From NCBI GenBank assembly GCA_023838465.1, contig JAIVEQ010000005.1, positions 1 to 64,000 on the forward strand: a DNA stretch of 64,000 bases, given 5' to 3'. A program made the position numbers and the translations under genes. Origin of the DNA: Candidatus Thiodiazotropha sp. GTDB lineage: Bacteria > Pseudomonadota > Gammaproteobacteria > Chromatiales > Chromatiaceae. The notes under the pieces were generated by a model. That model was not told the origin of the DNA and ran no database searches. It was given only the letters and a program-made list of their open reading frames with translations. Shown here piece after piece: positions 9,330 to 17,947 of this stretch. The first letter of the stretch is position 1. Each line of letters begins with the position of its first letter.

Positions 9330-9343
9330 TTGATGTATATCAA
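9330..9343 (+). promoter_or_regulatory. perfect FNR-type box before the diheme cytochrome gene
   Basis: TTGATGTATATCAA matches TTGAT-N4-ATCAA exactly. It lies about 143 bases before the preferred start of the diheme cytochrome at 9486, and about 59 before an alternative start at 9402. Confidence 0.65.
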
Positions 9344-9485
9344 AGTGTCCTAATATACCTTATGACACACTGCAGCATTACTGATGTGAGACTATATCGG
9401 TATGACTAAAGCGTCCGAAAATAGAACATCTGTTGGCAGTTCCAAAATACCCCCCTCCGATGAGCGAAGGGACTGGAGAAGCAAT

Positions 9486-10235
9486 ATGAATTTAAAACCA
9501 ATGTTGAAAACCCTGACCGTCACTTTCAGTGCAATGATTTGTAGCACGGCTTTAGCCGGATGGAACGAGGCCGGTGGCGAACAGGATGAAGCGATGTTGC
9601 TGACCCCTGATCGTGAACGGGGTATAGCCGTTTATGAGGTCTGTTCGGCCTGCCACTTGTTGGAGGGCTGGGGTCTTGATGACGGCACATTCCCACAGTT
9701 GGCAGGACAGCATCGTAACGTATTGATTAAACAGCTTGCTGATATCCGGGCCCAGAATCGTGACAATCCAACCATGTATCCGTTTGCATTGGATGATCAG
9801 ATTTTGGCTGCTTCCGGTTTTCACGAAGGGGAGATTAAACCTGCGCAATTGGTTGCAGACGTTACGGCTTATATTGCCAAGCTACCGATGAATCCTGAAA
9901 ACGGCAAAGGCCCCTGGAACGCATTGTTCCCGGAATTTGTCCAAGGCAAGAAGCTGTATGACGACAACTGCGTACAGTGTCATGGCGATAACGGTGAGGG
10001 GATGGATGATAAATTCTATCCCAAGATTCACGGCCAGCACTATGCCTACATGCTGCGCCAATTCGAATGGATTCGTGACGGTAAGCGGCGTAATGCCAAC
10101 CCAGACATGGTCAAGCAGATCGAAGGGTTCTCGGACAAGGATATGCAGATGGTAATTAACTACGTATCCCGTATTAAGGTACCAAAAGAGCTTCTTGCTC
10201 CATCTAAGGACTACCAGAATCCCGACTACGATTGA
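9486..10235 (+). CDS. diheme cytochrome c of the nos cluster
   Basis: A 249-residue exported protein with two heme-binding sites, CSACH (near residue 52) and CVQCH (near 160), each in its own cytochrome domain. The signal peptide is about residues 1-25 (ending TALAG) when started at ATG 9486. The frame continues upstream to 9402, but that extension is charged and would bury the signal. It matches the NosC2-like position in clade II clusters and likely passes electrons to NosZ. Confidence 0.85.
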   Translation: MNLKPMLKTLTVTFSAMICSTALAGWNEAGGEQDEAMLLTPDRERGIAVYEVCSACHLLEGWGLDDGTFPQLAGQHRNVLIKQLADIRAQNRDNPTMYPFALDDQILAASGFHEGEIKPAQLVADVTAYIAKLPMNPENGKGPWNALFPEFVQGKKLYDDNCVQCHGDNGEGMDDKFYPKIHGQHYAYMLRQFEWIRDGKRRNANPDMVKQIEGFSDKDMQMVINYVSRIKVPKELLAPSKDYQNPDYD

Positions 10236-10258
10236 TTTGACGACGATACAACTGTAGG

Positions 10259-10398
10259 TCTGGCAACCCGGCACGACACTCACTTAAATCTTCAAAACTC
10301 ATCTGATTGAAGTGTAGGTTGGGTTGAGGAATGAAGCCCAACACGGGTTGCCAGATTAAACACCCAGCGTTGGACTTCGTTCCTCAGCCCAACCGACA
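10259..10398. repeat. nested intergenic inverted repeats
   Basis: An imperfect inverted repeat has arms at about 10313-10343 and 10368-10398, built on GTTGGGTTGAGGAATGAAG and its near-complement. Inside it, CGGGTTGCCAGA (10344-10355) is the exact complement of TCTGGCAACCCG at 10259-10270. The layout resembles small palindromic intergenic elements dispersed in proteobacterial genomes. It separates the cytochrome genes from the nosB-like gene and holds no coding frame. Confidence 0.6.
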
Positions 10399-10459
10399 TA
10401 AATTTTCTCTCTCATCCTTTCCTGCTGTTGGATAAAGAGTCGTATTCAAGAGAACCGTT

Positions 10460-11644
10460 ATGCAGTCTAAGCAAACCCTTCAAGTTGCAGTGCTCACCCT
10501 GGTGGCGCTGGGACTACTTGCTGTCATATTCTATACACCGATCTGGTGGGTATCGTTGACAGCACCCAACTATCCGGAAGAGTCGTTTCCGGATGGTGTA
10601 CGCATCCATTTTCACATGAATGGTGTGTTTAACGGTTGTCAGAAACAGGTAAAGACTGAAATCGTTGAGGATGAGGCGCTGGACTGTGTGCATGAGATGG
10701 ATACCATCAACCATTATGTCGGTATGTATCCGATAGCGGCTGGCGGTCCTGTAGAAAGAGGATTTGGTCAATTTCTTATGGCCTTTATGGGGGTGATGCT
10801 GATCAGCTTTATCTGCACGAAACCAAAGTTACGTATGACTCTGCTAGGGGTGGGGTTTGCAGGTATTGCAGTTTGGATGGCGGCCACACTCTACGGAAAA
10901 GATGGGTTCAGTCTTCAAAATGCGGGTTATGTCAGCGCTTTGGTAACATCCCTGGATCAGGAAGCATCCGGTGAGACAAGTGAACCTGAGATAGTCATCG
11001 GTGGTGTGGCCGGGGTTCTCAAAGATTCATTGGAAGAGTCAGGGGTTGAAGTCATTCTCCCTTCCCAAGTGGCGGCGGCGAATAAGTCCAAGAGCAAGTC
11101 GACCGGTGCAGAAAAAGCGCATCTGATTAAACAGCTAAAACTCACCTACGATATCGATCAGGTAAAATCAGATACTTTGTCACAATGGGATGGCAGTGCT
11201 TTTCAGATTATGTCATGGCACTATGCCAAGAGCCTGGGTCGCTACTTCAATAACCAGGAAGAGATCGTGCCGATGGTGAAAAACCTTGAGCTGGCGATTC
11301 ATGTTGTGTTCGTTGGCATACTGGGTGCGATGGCACTGGTTGTGTTTGGCTCGCGTAAGAACAGTGGTCTGCTCTATTGGTTGCTGATATTGGTACCTAT
11401 CGCCTTGCCGTTATTTTTTCTCATCGACTATTCGGCCTGGCTCTGGTGGTATGGGCATACGTTGAATGATATGGGCGCCTTCTCTGTCAAGCCCTTTATG
11501 CCAACTGTATTCGGTGATGGCAAAGTGGCGCAGTTTACGACCCACTCCTATCCCTACAAGGGATTTGGGCTGATGGGGCTGACTTCTTTGATTCTCGCAG
11601 TGGCTGCACTGATTCGATTCAAGCAACTAAAACAACACGACTAG
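10460..11644 (+). CDS. polytopic membrane protein, probable NosB
   Basis: A 394-residue protein with about six membrane helices: near residues 10-30, 103-120, 127-145, 275-297, 303-328 and 370-388. A periplasmic loop carries His and Cys residues (HFHMNG, NGCQKQ, CVHEMD, INHYVGMYP). A low-complexity insert lies around 160-225. Its place between the cytochromes and nosD is that of NosB in clade II clusters, a membrane protein of unresolved function specific to that type. The name is inferred from synteny and topology. Confidence 0.65.
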   Translation: MQSKQTLQVAVLTLVALGLLAVIFYTPIWWVSLTAPNYPEESFPDGVRIHFHMNGVFNGCQKQVKTEIVEDEALDCVHEMDTINHYVGMYPIAAGGPVERGFGQFLMAFMGVMLISFICTKPKLRMTLLGVGFAGIAVWMAATLYGKDGFSLQNAGYVSALVTSLDQEASGETSEPEIVIGGVAGVLKDSLEESGVEVILPSQVAAANKSKSKSTGAEKAHLIKQLKLTYDIDQVKSDTLSQWDGSAFQIMSWHYAKSLGRYFNNQEEIVPMVKNLELAIHVVFVGILGAMALVVFGSRKNSGLLYWLLILVPIALPLFFLIDYSAWLWWYGHTLNDMGAFSVKPFMPTVFGDGKVAQFTTHSYPYKGFGLMGLTSLILAVAALIRFKQLKQHD

Positions 11645-11648
11645 CGTG

Positions 11649-11753
11649 TTGAATTTTGAATGTTGAATTATGAATTATGAATTGAAGAGCTCACTTCGTT
11701 CGGGATTATTTATAAAGTTGTGTGCTTACGCACACCCATCAATTCAAAATTAT
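11649..11753. repeat. AT-rich MITE-like repeat at the 5' end of nosD
   Basis: About 105 bases bounded by GAATTTTGAATGTTGAATT-type and AATTCAAAATTA-type ends that are roughly inverted copies. The interior contains a GTGTGC...GCACAC hairpin. A related copy lies at 38683-38815 between flhB and flhA. It fills the gap after the nosB-like gene and overlaps the only ATG start of nosD, so it appears to have reshaped that gene's start. Confidence 0.65.
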
Positions 11754-13130
11754 CGCATTCGTTCGGCAGTTGTGTTGCTGCTATCTATTACTTTATTTCA
11801 ATCATTTGCTCAATCGGCAGAGTATCCTTCATTTCAGGACCTTGTAGATGGCACCGAGTCGGGAGGGGTTCTGATTCCGCCAGCGGGTACTTATGCCGGT
11901 CCGGTAACGATTAGTGAACCCATTACAATTGATGGGCAGGGAGAGGTGACGATCGATGCAGGTGGCAAAGGTTCAGTCATCTATCTTGAAACCGATGGTG
12001 CCACCTTAAAAAACCTACGTTTGACCAACTCCGGTGAATCGCACAACGATATCGATTCCGGTGTGCAGGTACGGGGTAATTTCAATGTCATCAGGGATAA
12101 TGTGATTGACAACAGCCTGTTCGGCATCGATCTGCAACAGTCAGAAAATAATATCGTGCGTGGTAATCACATCTCTTCCAAGCCTTTTGAATTGGGTGTG
12201 CGTGGTGACGCAATACGACTCTGGTACAGCTTTGGAAACAAGATAACAGACAATATCATCAGAGATTCAAGGGATACCGTGGTCTGGTATTCGAGAGATA
12301 ATCTGATTGCACGCAACGATGCCAGAGGAGGGCGATACTCACTTCATTTCATGTATGCACAGTACAATGAAGTGGTGGACAACCACTATGAGAACAACTC
12401 CGTGGGTATCTTTGTCATGTACAGCGACGGAGTACACTTGAAGAATAACTACATCGCCCATGCAACCGGTGCCACCGGGATGGGGATAGGCTTCAAGGAG
12501 ACCTCGGATGTGGAGGTGATCGGAAATCAGATACTCTACTGCGCAACCGGGCTCTATCTCGATGTATCACCATTTCAACCAGACACCATCAATCGTATCG
12601 AAAATAATTTGATTGCCTACAGTGGTATCGGGGTACTGTTTCTGAATGACTGGACCGGCAATAATCTGATCGGAAACAGTTTCAAGGGGAATATCACACA
12701 GGTGGCTGTCTCCGGTGGCGGCAAGACCGCAAACCGCAATCTCTGGCAGGCGAACTACTGGGATGATTATGAAGGTTTCGACCTGAACCAGGATCAGGTT
12801 GGGGACAAACCTTATGAGCTTTTTAGCTACGCGGATAGAATCTGGATGGATGTGCCATCAGCACGATTTTTCAAAGGTTCACCGGTGCTGGAAGTAATGG
12901 ACTTTCTTGAGCGTCTGGCACCGTTCACACAGCCCAACATGCTGGTGCGTGATGAAAAACCCTATATGACGGCAGAACTTGGGAGCAGGTCAACCATCCT
13001 GTCTGATTCGGAGTCGTCGGGAGAAGCCTTTAAATCTACCCAATCTGAAAAAACATTGGATAGTGAGATGAAACAGACCGAGGAGATCTTCGATGCCTAT
13101 AAGGCTCTCCGCGAGTCGCTGGGACGTTGA
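11670..13130 (+). CDS. nosD: NosD, periplasmic copper-site maturation factor
   Basis: A protein of up to 486 residues with the right-handed parallel beta-helix (CASH/PbH1 repeats) of NosD, which works with NosF and NosY to build the CuZ site of NosZ. Repeats such as NVIRDNVIDNSLFGIDLQ and NEVVDNHYENNSVGIFV run from about residue 90 to 370. A secretion signal lies at about residues 31-50 (VVLLLSITLFQSFAQSA), preceded by 30 residues encoded by the AT-rich repeat. The annotated ATG is therefore uncertain; no better start with a ribosome site is visible. The last 60 residues are a charged tail. Confidence 0.9.
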   Translation: MNYELKSSLRSGLFIKLCAYAHPSIQNYRIRSAVVLLLSITLFQSFAQSAEYPSFQDLVDGTESGGVLIPPAGTYAGPVTISEPITIDGQGEVTIDAGGKGSVIYLETDGATLKNLRLTNSGESHNDIDSGVQVRGNFNVIRDNVIDNSLFGIDLQQSENNIVRGNHISSKPFELGVRGDAIRLWYSFGNKITDNIIRDSRDTVVWYSRDNLIARNDARGGRYSLHFMYAQYNEVVDNHYENNSVGIFVMYSDGVHLKNNYIAHATGATGMGIGFKETSDVEVIGNQILYCATGLYLDVSPFQPDTINRIENNLIAYSGIGVLFLNDWTGNNLIGNSFKGNITQVAVSGGGKTANRNLWQANYWDDYEGFDLNQDQVGDKPYELFSYADRIWMDVPSARFFKGSPVLEVMDFLERLAPFTQPNMLVRDEKPYMTAELGSRSTILSDSESSGEAFKSTQSEKTLDSEMKQTEEIFDAYKALRESLGR

Positions 13131-13145
13131 GAGGATAGCGTCAAA

Positions 13146-14036
13146 ATGAGTGATAGAAAGTCTGTCGGCAAACGCCAAAAACAACCACTGACACCGAAAC
13201 GCAAAGCGCAGAGCCGCCGGGAGTTCCTGCGAGCATCGGCACTGACTGTTGGTGTAGTAGGTGTCTCTTTGATGGGGTTCATCCCTGTCATGCAGGGAAA
13301 AACCCTGCACTTGCGCCCCCCCGGTGCCTTGAAGACACCTGATGACGAGCAGGAGTTCTTTGCCTCCTGCATCAAATGCGGCCAGTGTGTACAGGTCTGC
13401 CCTGTGGAAGCAATCAAGCTGGCGGACCTGCACGAAGGCTTCGGAATCGGCATACCCTATATCGATGCACGGGAGCAGGCTTGTGATTTCTCATGTGATG
13501 GTTTGCAGTGTGTGCTGGCTTGTCCAACGGGTGCCTTGACACATGAGCTCGACTATCCTGCGGATACACGCATGGGGTTTGCACGTCTGGCACGTCCAAA
13601 AGCCTGTCTGGCGATGCAAGGGAAAGGTTTTAAAGGGCAGGCGAGGGGGGCGGATTATAAGGGACTGCTGCGTTACGAGGAGGTCGATCGTTGGACACCC
13701 ATTCCAGTATCAGAACATCCTTATGACGTAGAGATATGCGATCTATGTGTACGTCAATGTCCAATAGAGATCCGTATTACCCAGTGTGAGACCGCTGCTG
13801 CATCGGATGATCGTCAGCAGCAGGTAGCACGGGTTGCGCAGCAAGTCGGTAATGAATGTCCACCCAAGCATGCCATAACCCTTGAACCGGTGGATCTTGG
13901 TGATGGCATTGAGCGCATGAAACCGATCGTACAAGATGGCTGTGTCGGCTGCGGTGTGTGTGAAATGATCTGTCCAGTTGAAAGTGCTGCCATTGTGGTC
14001 GATCTGGATAAGAACGCGGATACATTGGGAGGCTAG
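13146..14036 (+). CDS. nosG: NosG, periplasmic 4Fe-4S ferredoxin-type protein
   Basis: A 296-residue NapG-like protein with a twin-arginine signal (SRREFLRAS near residues 22-30). It has four cysteine clusters: CIKCGQCVQVCP, CDFSCDGLQCVLACP, CDLCVRQC with the following CP-containing segment, and CVGCGVCEMICP. With NosH it forms a quinol-oxidising electron route to the periplasm. It starts 15 bases after nosD and overlaps none of its neighbours. The NosG name follows from the nos context, since NapG is nearly the same in sequence style. Confidence 0.88.
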   Translation: MSDRKSVGKRQKQPLTPKRKAQSRREFLRASALTVGVVGVSLMGFIPVMQGKTLHLRPPGALKTPDDEQEFFASCIKCGQCVQVCPVEAIKLADLHEGFGIGIPYIDAREQACDFSCDGLQCVLACPTGALTHELDYPADTRMGFARLARPKACLAMQGKGFKGQARGADYKGLLRYEEVDRWTPIPVSEHPYDVEICDLCVRQCPIEIRITQCETAAASDDRQQQVARVAQQVGNECPPKHAITLEPVDLGDGIERMKPIVQDGCVGCGVCEMICPVESAAIVVDLDKNADTLGG

Positions 14037-14037
14037 C

Positions 14038-15012
14038 ATGCGATATATCAAGCGTTCTCTGGTGCAGCTGTTTGGCTACAAGGTTCCCAGACCCACTAAG
14101 GATCAACTGAGCCCGGCAGTACGGGAGATCTATGAAGGTAAAGTGGGCAAGCTCTCCAAGGCGGATGTCGAAGCGGTTCGACATGAGCACAGGGGCACCT
14201 TTTTCAATAAATGGCAGAAGCGTCGTTGGGCGACTCTGATTATTGTCAATTTGCTGTTTGTCGCCTCTTTCTATTTTGACGTGCAACTGGTGGAGGGGTC
14301 ACTCACCGGGGCGCGTGTTATCGGTTTCCATTTTGCGGATCTCAATTCCGCCCTGCAGGTTGCACTGGCCTATAAGCATATTGTGCTCAATCTGGTCATC
14401 GGTATGGTGACTGTGTTCCTGATGTGGATGCTGCTCGGTGGGCGTACATTCTGTTCATGGGTCTGCCCCTATCATCTGCTATCAGAGTGGGCTGAGTATC
14501 TCCACCTTTGGTTGGCGAAAAAGAAGATCGTCAAAAACCATACCTTCAGTCGTAAGGTACGCAGTGTTTTTTATATCATTTTTGCTTTGCTCGCACTGTT
14601 GACGGGTTACACAGTGTTCGAAACCATCTCGCCAACAGGTATTCTCAGTCGTGCATTGATCTATGGTCCCGGTATCGCGCTGGTCTGGGTCGGGCTGCTG
14701 TTGCTGATTGAAGTCTTCTACTCACGCCGGGCCTGGTGCCGTTATGTCTGTCCCATTGGTGTCACTTATGGCATGGTCGGTCTTTTTTCTCCGGTACGGG
14801 TAAAATACAATGCTGAAGCCTGCCACCATGAGGGTGATTGCCGCAAGGTCTGCCTGGTGCCCCATGTGTTGGATTTGACCATCCGTGGCGGCGCTGAAGA
14901 CGTCAATCAGGATGTGGCCGCTGATTGCACCCGTTGTGGTATGTGCGTGGATGTCTGTCCCACAGATTCATTGACCTATGAGGTCAAAGGTCTGAGCAAG
15001 ATGCTCAAGTAG
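14038..15012 (+). CDS. nosH: NosH, membrane Fe-S quinol oxidase subunit
   Basis: A 324-residue NapH-like protein with four main membrane helices (about residues 65-82, 115-135, 175-195 and 205-230). It has two CXXXCP motifs (CSWVCPYH and CRYVCPIG) and two C-terminal cysteine clusters (CHHEGDCRKVC and CTRCGMCVDVCP). It is the partner of NosG. ATG 14038 follows the nosG stop by one base; the longer upstream frame overlaps nosG and is not needed. Confidence 0.88.
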   Translation: MRYIKRSLVQLFGYKVPRPTKDQLSPAVREIYEGKVGKLSKADVEAVRHEHRGTFFNKWQKRRWATLIIVNLLFVASFYFDVQLVEGSLTGARVIGFHFADLNSALQVALAYKHIVLNLVIGMVTVFLMWMLLGGRTFCSWVCPYHLLSEWAEYLHLWLAKKKIVKNHTFSRKVRSVFYIIFALLALLTGYTVFETISPTGILSRALIYGPGIALVWVGLLLLIEVFYSRRAWCRYVCPIGVTYGMVGLFSPVRVKYNAEACHHEGDCRKVCLVPHVLDLTIRGGAEDVNQDVAADCTRCGMCVDVCPTDSLTYEVKGLSKMLK

Positions 15013-15035
15013 ATGATGAGAGTTCGATACACCCA

Positions 15036-15917
15036 ATGATTCAATTTGAAAATATCGTCAAGCGCTTTCGACGGCATCAGGTATTGAAGGGTGTCAATCT
15101 GACCATTGAACGTGGCCACCGGGTTGCACTGGTCGGTTCGAATGGTGCAGGCAAGACTACCCTTATCCGTTGCCTCCTGGGTGAATACAACTGCGAAGGC
15201 AGTGTTTCGGTGGATGGCCAGGATCCCAGGCAGTATCGCCGTGAAGTACTGTCAAAGGTTGGCTTTGTACCTCAGTTACCACCCCCCTTGCGGATGCCGG
15301 TCGGGCAGCTGATACGCTTTGCCGCCAGCCTTTGTGACACCGACCCAGGAAGGATGGTGGAGGTGGCGGGAAAACTCGGATTCGATGCAGATCACTTCCA
15401 CAGCCAGCCGTTTGTAAAGCTCTCCGGCGGTCAAAAGCAGAAACTGCTGATCGCAATTGCCCTTGGTCGGGAGAGTGAGCTGCTGGTGATGGATGAACCT
15501 GCCGCCAATCTCGATCCTGAAGCGAGGCATATCTTCTTTACTCTGCTGGCAGAAAAAAAAGAGCGCGCAGCGATGTTGATTTCCAGTCATCGCCTCGATG
15601 AGGTAGCAAGCTTGGTGAATCGAGTTGTTGAGATGGACCAGGGGGAGATCGTGCTCGACGACAAAGTGGCTGATCTCGTGGATCTCTCTTCGCGTCTCTA
15701 TTGCCGTATCCGTCTGATACAACCTGAAGCGGCCTTTGCCAAGGCGATTGGTGAATGGGGATTCAACGGATCGGATGGCGGGCTTGTGTGGGATGGTTTT
15801 ATCGCCGGACCGGACCGTTTGCGTTTTCTTGGCTTACTTTCCCGCTATGCCGCTTTGTTGTCTGGTATGGAGATTATCGAGGCCGAGGATAAGGAGCCCT
15901 CTGTCAATGTGGTCTAA
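15036..15917 (+). CDS. nosF: NosF, ABC transporter ATPase for NosZ maturation
   Basis: A 293-residue cytoplasmic ATPase with Walker A GSNGAGKTT (near residue 36), Q-loop region FVPQLP, signature LSGGQKQK (near 130) and Walker B LLVMDEPAANLD (near 150). Together with NosD and NosY it drives assembly of the copper-sulfide site. It lies 23 bases after nosH. Its end overlaps the start of nosL by 11 bases. Confidence 0.9.
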   Translation: MIQFENIVKRFRRHQVLKGVNLTIERGHRVALVGSNGAGKTTLIRCLLGEYNCEGSVSVDGQDPRQYRREVLSKVGFVPQLPPPLRMPVGQLIRFAASLCDTDPGRMVEVAGKLGFDADHFHSQPFVKLSGGQKQKLLIAIALGRESELLVMDEPAANLDPEARHIFFTLLAEKKERAAMLISSHRLDEVASLVNRVVEMDQGEIVLDDKVADLVDLSSRLYCRIRLIQPEAAFAKAIGEWGFNGSDGGLVWDGFIAGPDRLRFLGLLSRYAALLSGMEIIEAEDKEPSVNVV

Positions 15918-16452
15918 AGCGCTATTACCGTTTTACGCTATGATTTGGCTGCTGTTGCTGGTCGCCTGTTCCGGGGATAGTGGCACTGGCCCCAAAGAAG
16001 TGAAGTGGGATAGGGATGCCTGTGAACGCTGTCGTATGGTATTGAGTGATCGATTTCATGCGGCACAGATACGCTACTTTCCAGCCGAGAAAAAACGATC
16101 AGTTGTCGCATTTTTTGATGATATCGGTTGTGCGGTCCTATGGTTGGCGGACAAATCTTGGGAGAGCGATCAGCAGACTGAGATCTGGGTTACCGATCAT
16201 CGTACAGGTGAATGGATTGACGCACGTAGTGCCACTTATGTGAAAGGTAATCTCACACCCATGGAGTATGGTTTGGGTGCTCAGTCCGAAACAACACCAA
16301 GCGGGCTCACATTCGGTCAGGCCAAGCAACATATCGTCGATGTGGAAAAGCGCTTCAATGTACATGGTGTACATCTCATGGAACGACTGAAAGAGCAGGC
16401 AGAGAGCAGGAAAGCTGAGAAGCAGGCTGAACCTCTTCACACCCAGCACTGA
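15907..16452 (+). CDS. nosL: NosL, copper-binding lipoprotein
   Basis: A 181-residue outer-membrane-type lipoprotein. The signal ends in the lipobox LLVAC with the lipidated Cys near residue 22. The NosL copper motif CERCRMVLSD follows near residue 40. NosL binds Cu(I) and passes it to the NosDFY/NosZ assembly. The start chosen is the ATG at 15907 inside the end of nosF; the longer frame upstream is an overlap shadow. The C-terminus is a charged, Lys/Glu-rich helix. Confidence 0.88.
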   Translation: MWSKALLPFYAMIWLLLLVACSGDSGTGPKEVKWDRDACERCRMVLSDRFHAAQIRYFPAEKKRSVVAFFDDIGCAVLWLADKSWESDQQTEIWVTDHRTGEWIDARSATYVKGNLTPMEYGLGAQSETTPSGLTFGQAKQHIVDVEKRFNVHGVHLMERLKEQAESRKAEKQAEPLHTQH

Positions 16453-16501
16453 TCCAAAAGATATTTGTTTAAGGTGAAAAGACCTAATCTAACATCTTAA
16501 T

Positions 16502-16529
16502 CGTCAATCCGGTCTGCACCGGGATGACG
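16502..16529. repeat. small hairpin repeat between nosL and nosY
   Basis: CGTCAATCCGGT and ACCGGGATGACG pair with one mismatch around a 4-base loop. A related motif (GCATGCACCGGAATGACGGG) occurs near 41284-41302. This is the look of a dispersed REP-like palindrome rather than a gene-specific terminator. Confidence 0.5.
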
Positions 16530-16582
16530 GTGTTTTAAACAAAACAAACTGCTATACGAAACTGACCGGGAATCGATAGATC

Positions 16583-17410
16583 ATGAAATACCTCTGGCTG
16601 GCAGCCTATACCGATATCATCGAATCCCTACGTGCCCGTTGGTTCATGGTCTATGCCATGGTGTTTGGCGGTCTGATTGTGATTCTGTTTGCGTTTGGTC
16701 TTGCTGAGTCTCGTATCATGGGCTTTACTGGCCTGTCACGCTTGCTGATTACCTATATCCAACTTTCTATGGCTATGTTGCCCATCTTTGTGTTGATCAC
16801 AACCGTAAGGTCGGTGGCAGGCGATCGTGAGGCGGGTGTGTTTGAATACCTTCTCTCCCTGCCTATTACTCTCAGTGCCTGGTTTTGGGGACGTGTCTTT
16901 GGCCGTTTCTTCGTGGTCTTTCTGCCGGTGTTTCTCGCCATGATAGGTGCAACGGTCTGGGGTATGGCGAAGGGTGCTGATGTACCCTGGCAACTGTTGA
17001 TCTACTACACGGGTTTGTTGATGGCCCTGGCTTGGTGCTTTTTGGGAATCGGCATGTTGATCTCCACTCTGGCACGAAGTGCCGATGTGGCGCAGGGTGC
17101 TGCTTTTGTAGTATGGCTGACCCTGTTGTTGTTCCTCGATCTTATACTGCTGGGTGTATTGATTCAGGAACATCTACCACCGGAAACAGCCGTTGCCATT
17201 GCGCTGGCGAATCCGATGCAGGTATTTCGCACCGCCACGATGATGTTATTTGATCCGCAACTGGTGCTGTTGGGTCCTACCGCATATGTAATACTGGATA
17301 ATTTCGGGCAGCTAGGGTACATCGCCTATGCCATTCTTTACCCTATTGCTCTGGGTACAGCCTGTGCCGGTTTGGGGTTTGTTCTGTTTAAGCGGAGTGA
17401 TCTGCCATAG
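16583..17410 (+). CDS. nosY: NosY, ABC-2 type permease for NosZ maturation
   Basis: A 275-residue membrane protein with six predicted helices and the family's cytoplasmic motif VRSVAGDREAGVFEYLLSLP (about residues 75-94). It pairs with NosF to energise NosD. It is separated from nosL by a 130-base spacer carrying a hairpin repeat, so it may be partly uncoupled from the upstream genes. Confidence 0.88.
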   Translation: MKYLWLAAYTDIIESLRARWFMVYAMVFGGLIVILFAFGLAESRIMGFTGLSRLLITYIQLSMAMLPIFVLITTVRSVAGDREAGVFEYLLSLPITLSAWFWGRVFGRFFVVFLPVFLAMIGATVWGMAKGADVPWQLLIYYTGLLMALAWCFLGIGMLISTLARSADVAQGAAFVVWLTLLLFLDLILLGVLIQEHLPPETAVAIALANPMQVFRTATMMLFDPQLVLLGPTAYVILDNFGQLGYIAYAILYPIALGTACAGLGFVLFKRSDLP

Positions 17411-17419
17411 GATCGATTG

Positions 17420-17926
17420 ATGGAAGTCTCAAACAAAAGCAACACAATCCTATGGGTGGTTCTGGGTTTGCTGATAGCCGCTATCTGCGCGGTGGCCGTC
17501 TACAAGGCCAGGCCGATGCTTTTTCCCGAGATCAGCATAAAAGCTGCGGTAGATCCTGCATGCGATCTACGCGCCGGACCCTGTGTAACACAATTGGAGG
17601 ATGGCGGTCTTGTCAGCTTCTCTATCGAACCCAGAGAACTCCCGGTTGTGAAACCGCTTCAGTTACAAGTGAGTCTGCGGGGTATGCAGGCGGAAAAAAT
17701 CGAAGTCGACTTCAGTGGCGTGGATATGAACATGGGATTCAATCGGGTAAAGCTGAATAGTGGCTCAACAGGTGAATTTACCGGTAGCGGCATGCTGCCT
17801 GTTTGTGTCTGGGATGCCATGGAGTGGGAAGCCCAGGTTTTGATCGACACTCAACAAGGTTTGGTTTCGGTCCCGTATCGATTTATTACCGTTCGTCCCG
17901 GTGTGCCGTTACCTGGTGCGGAGTGA
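17420..17926 (+). CDS. membrane-anchored periplasmic protein at the end of the nos cluster
   Basis: A 168-residue protein with one N-terminal membrane helix (about residues 10-28) and a beta-rich periplasmic domain. That domain has a Met-rich stretch (SGVDMNMGFNRVKL) and Cys near 46, 54 and 127. Met-rich beta domains of this shape occur in copper-handling proteins, so a copper role is plausible but unproven. It follows nosY by 9 bases and is likely co-transcribed. I do not recognise a named family. Confidence 0.65.
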   Translation: MEVSNKSNTILWVVLGLLIAAICAVAVYKARPMLFPEISIKAAVDPACDLRAGPCVTQLEDGGLVSFSIEPRELPVVKPLQLQVSLRGMQAEKIEVDFSGVDMNMGFNRVKLNSGSTGEFTGSGMLPVCVWDAMEWEAQVLIDTQQGLVSVPYRFITVRPGVPLPGAE

Positions 17927-17947
17927 GTATCTGAGCCATAATCCGAG

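Noticed and set aside
13978..14037. Longer N-terminus for NosH
   Set aside because: The extension overlaps nosG and lacks family similarity; ATG 14038 one base after the nosG stop fits better.
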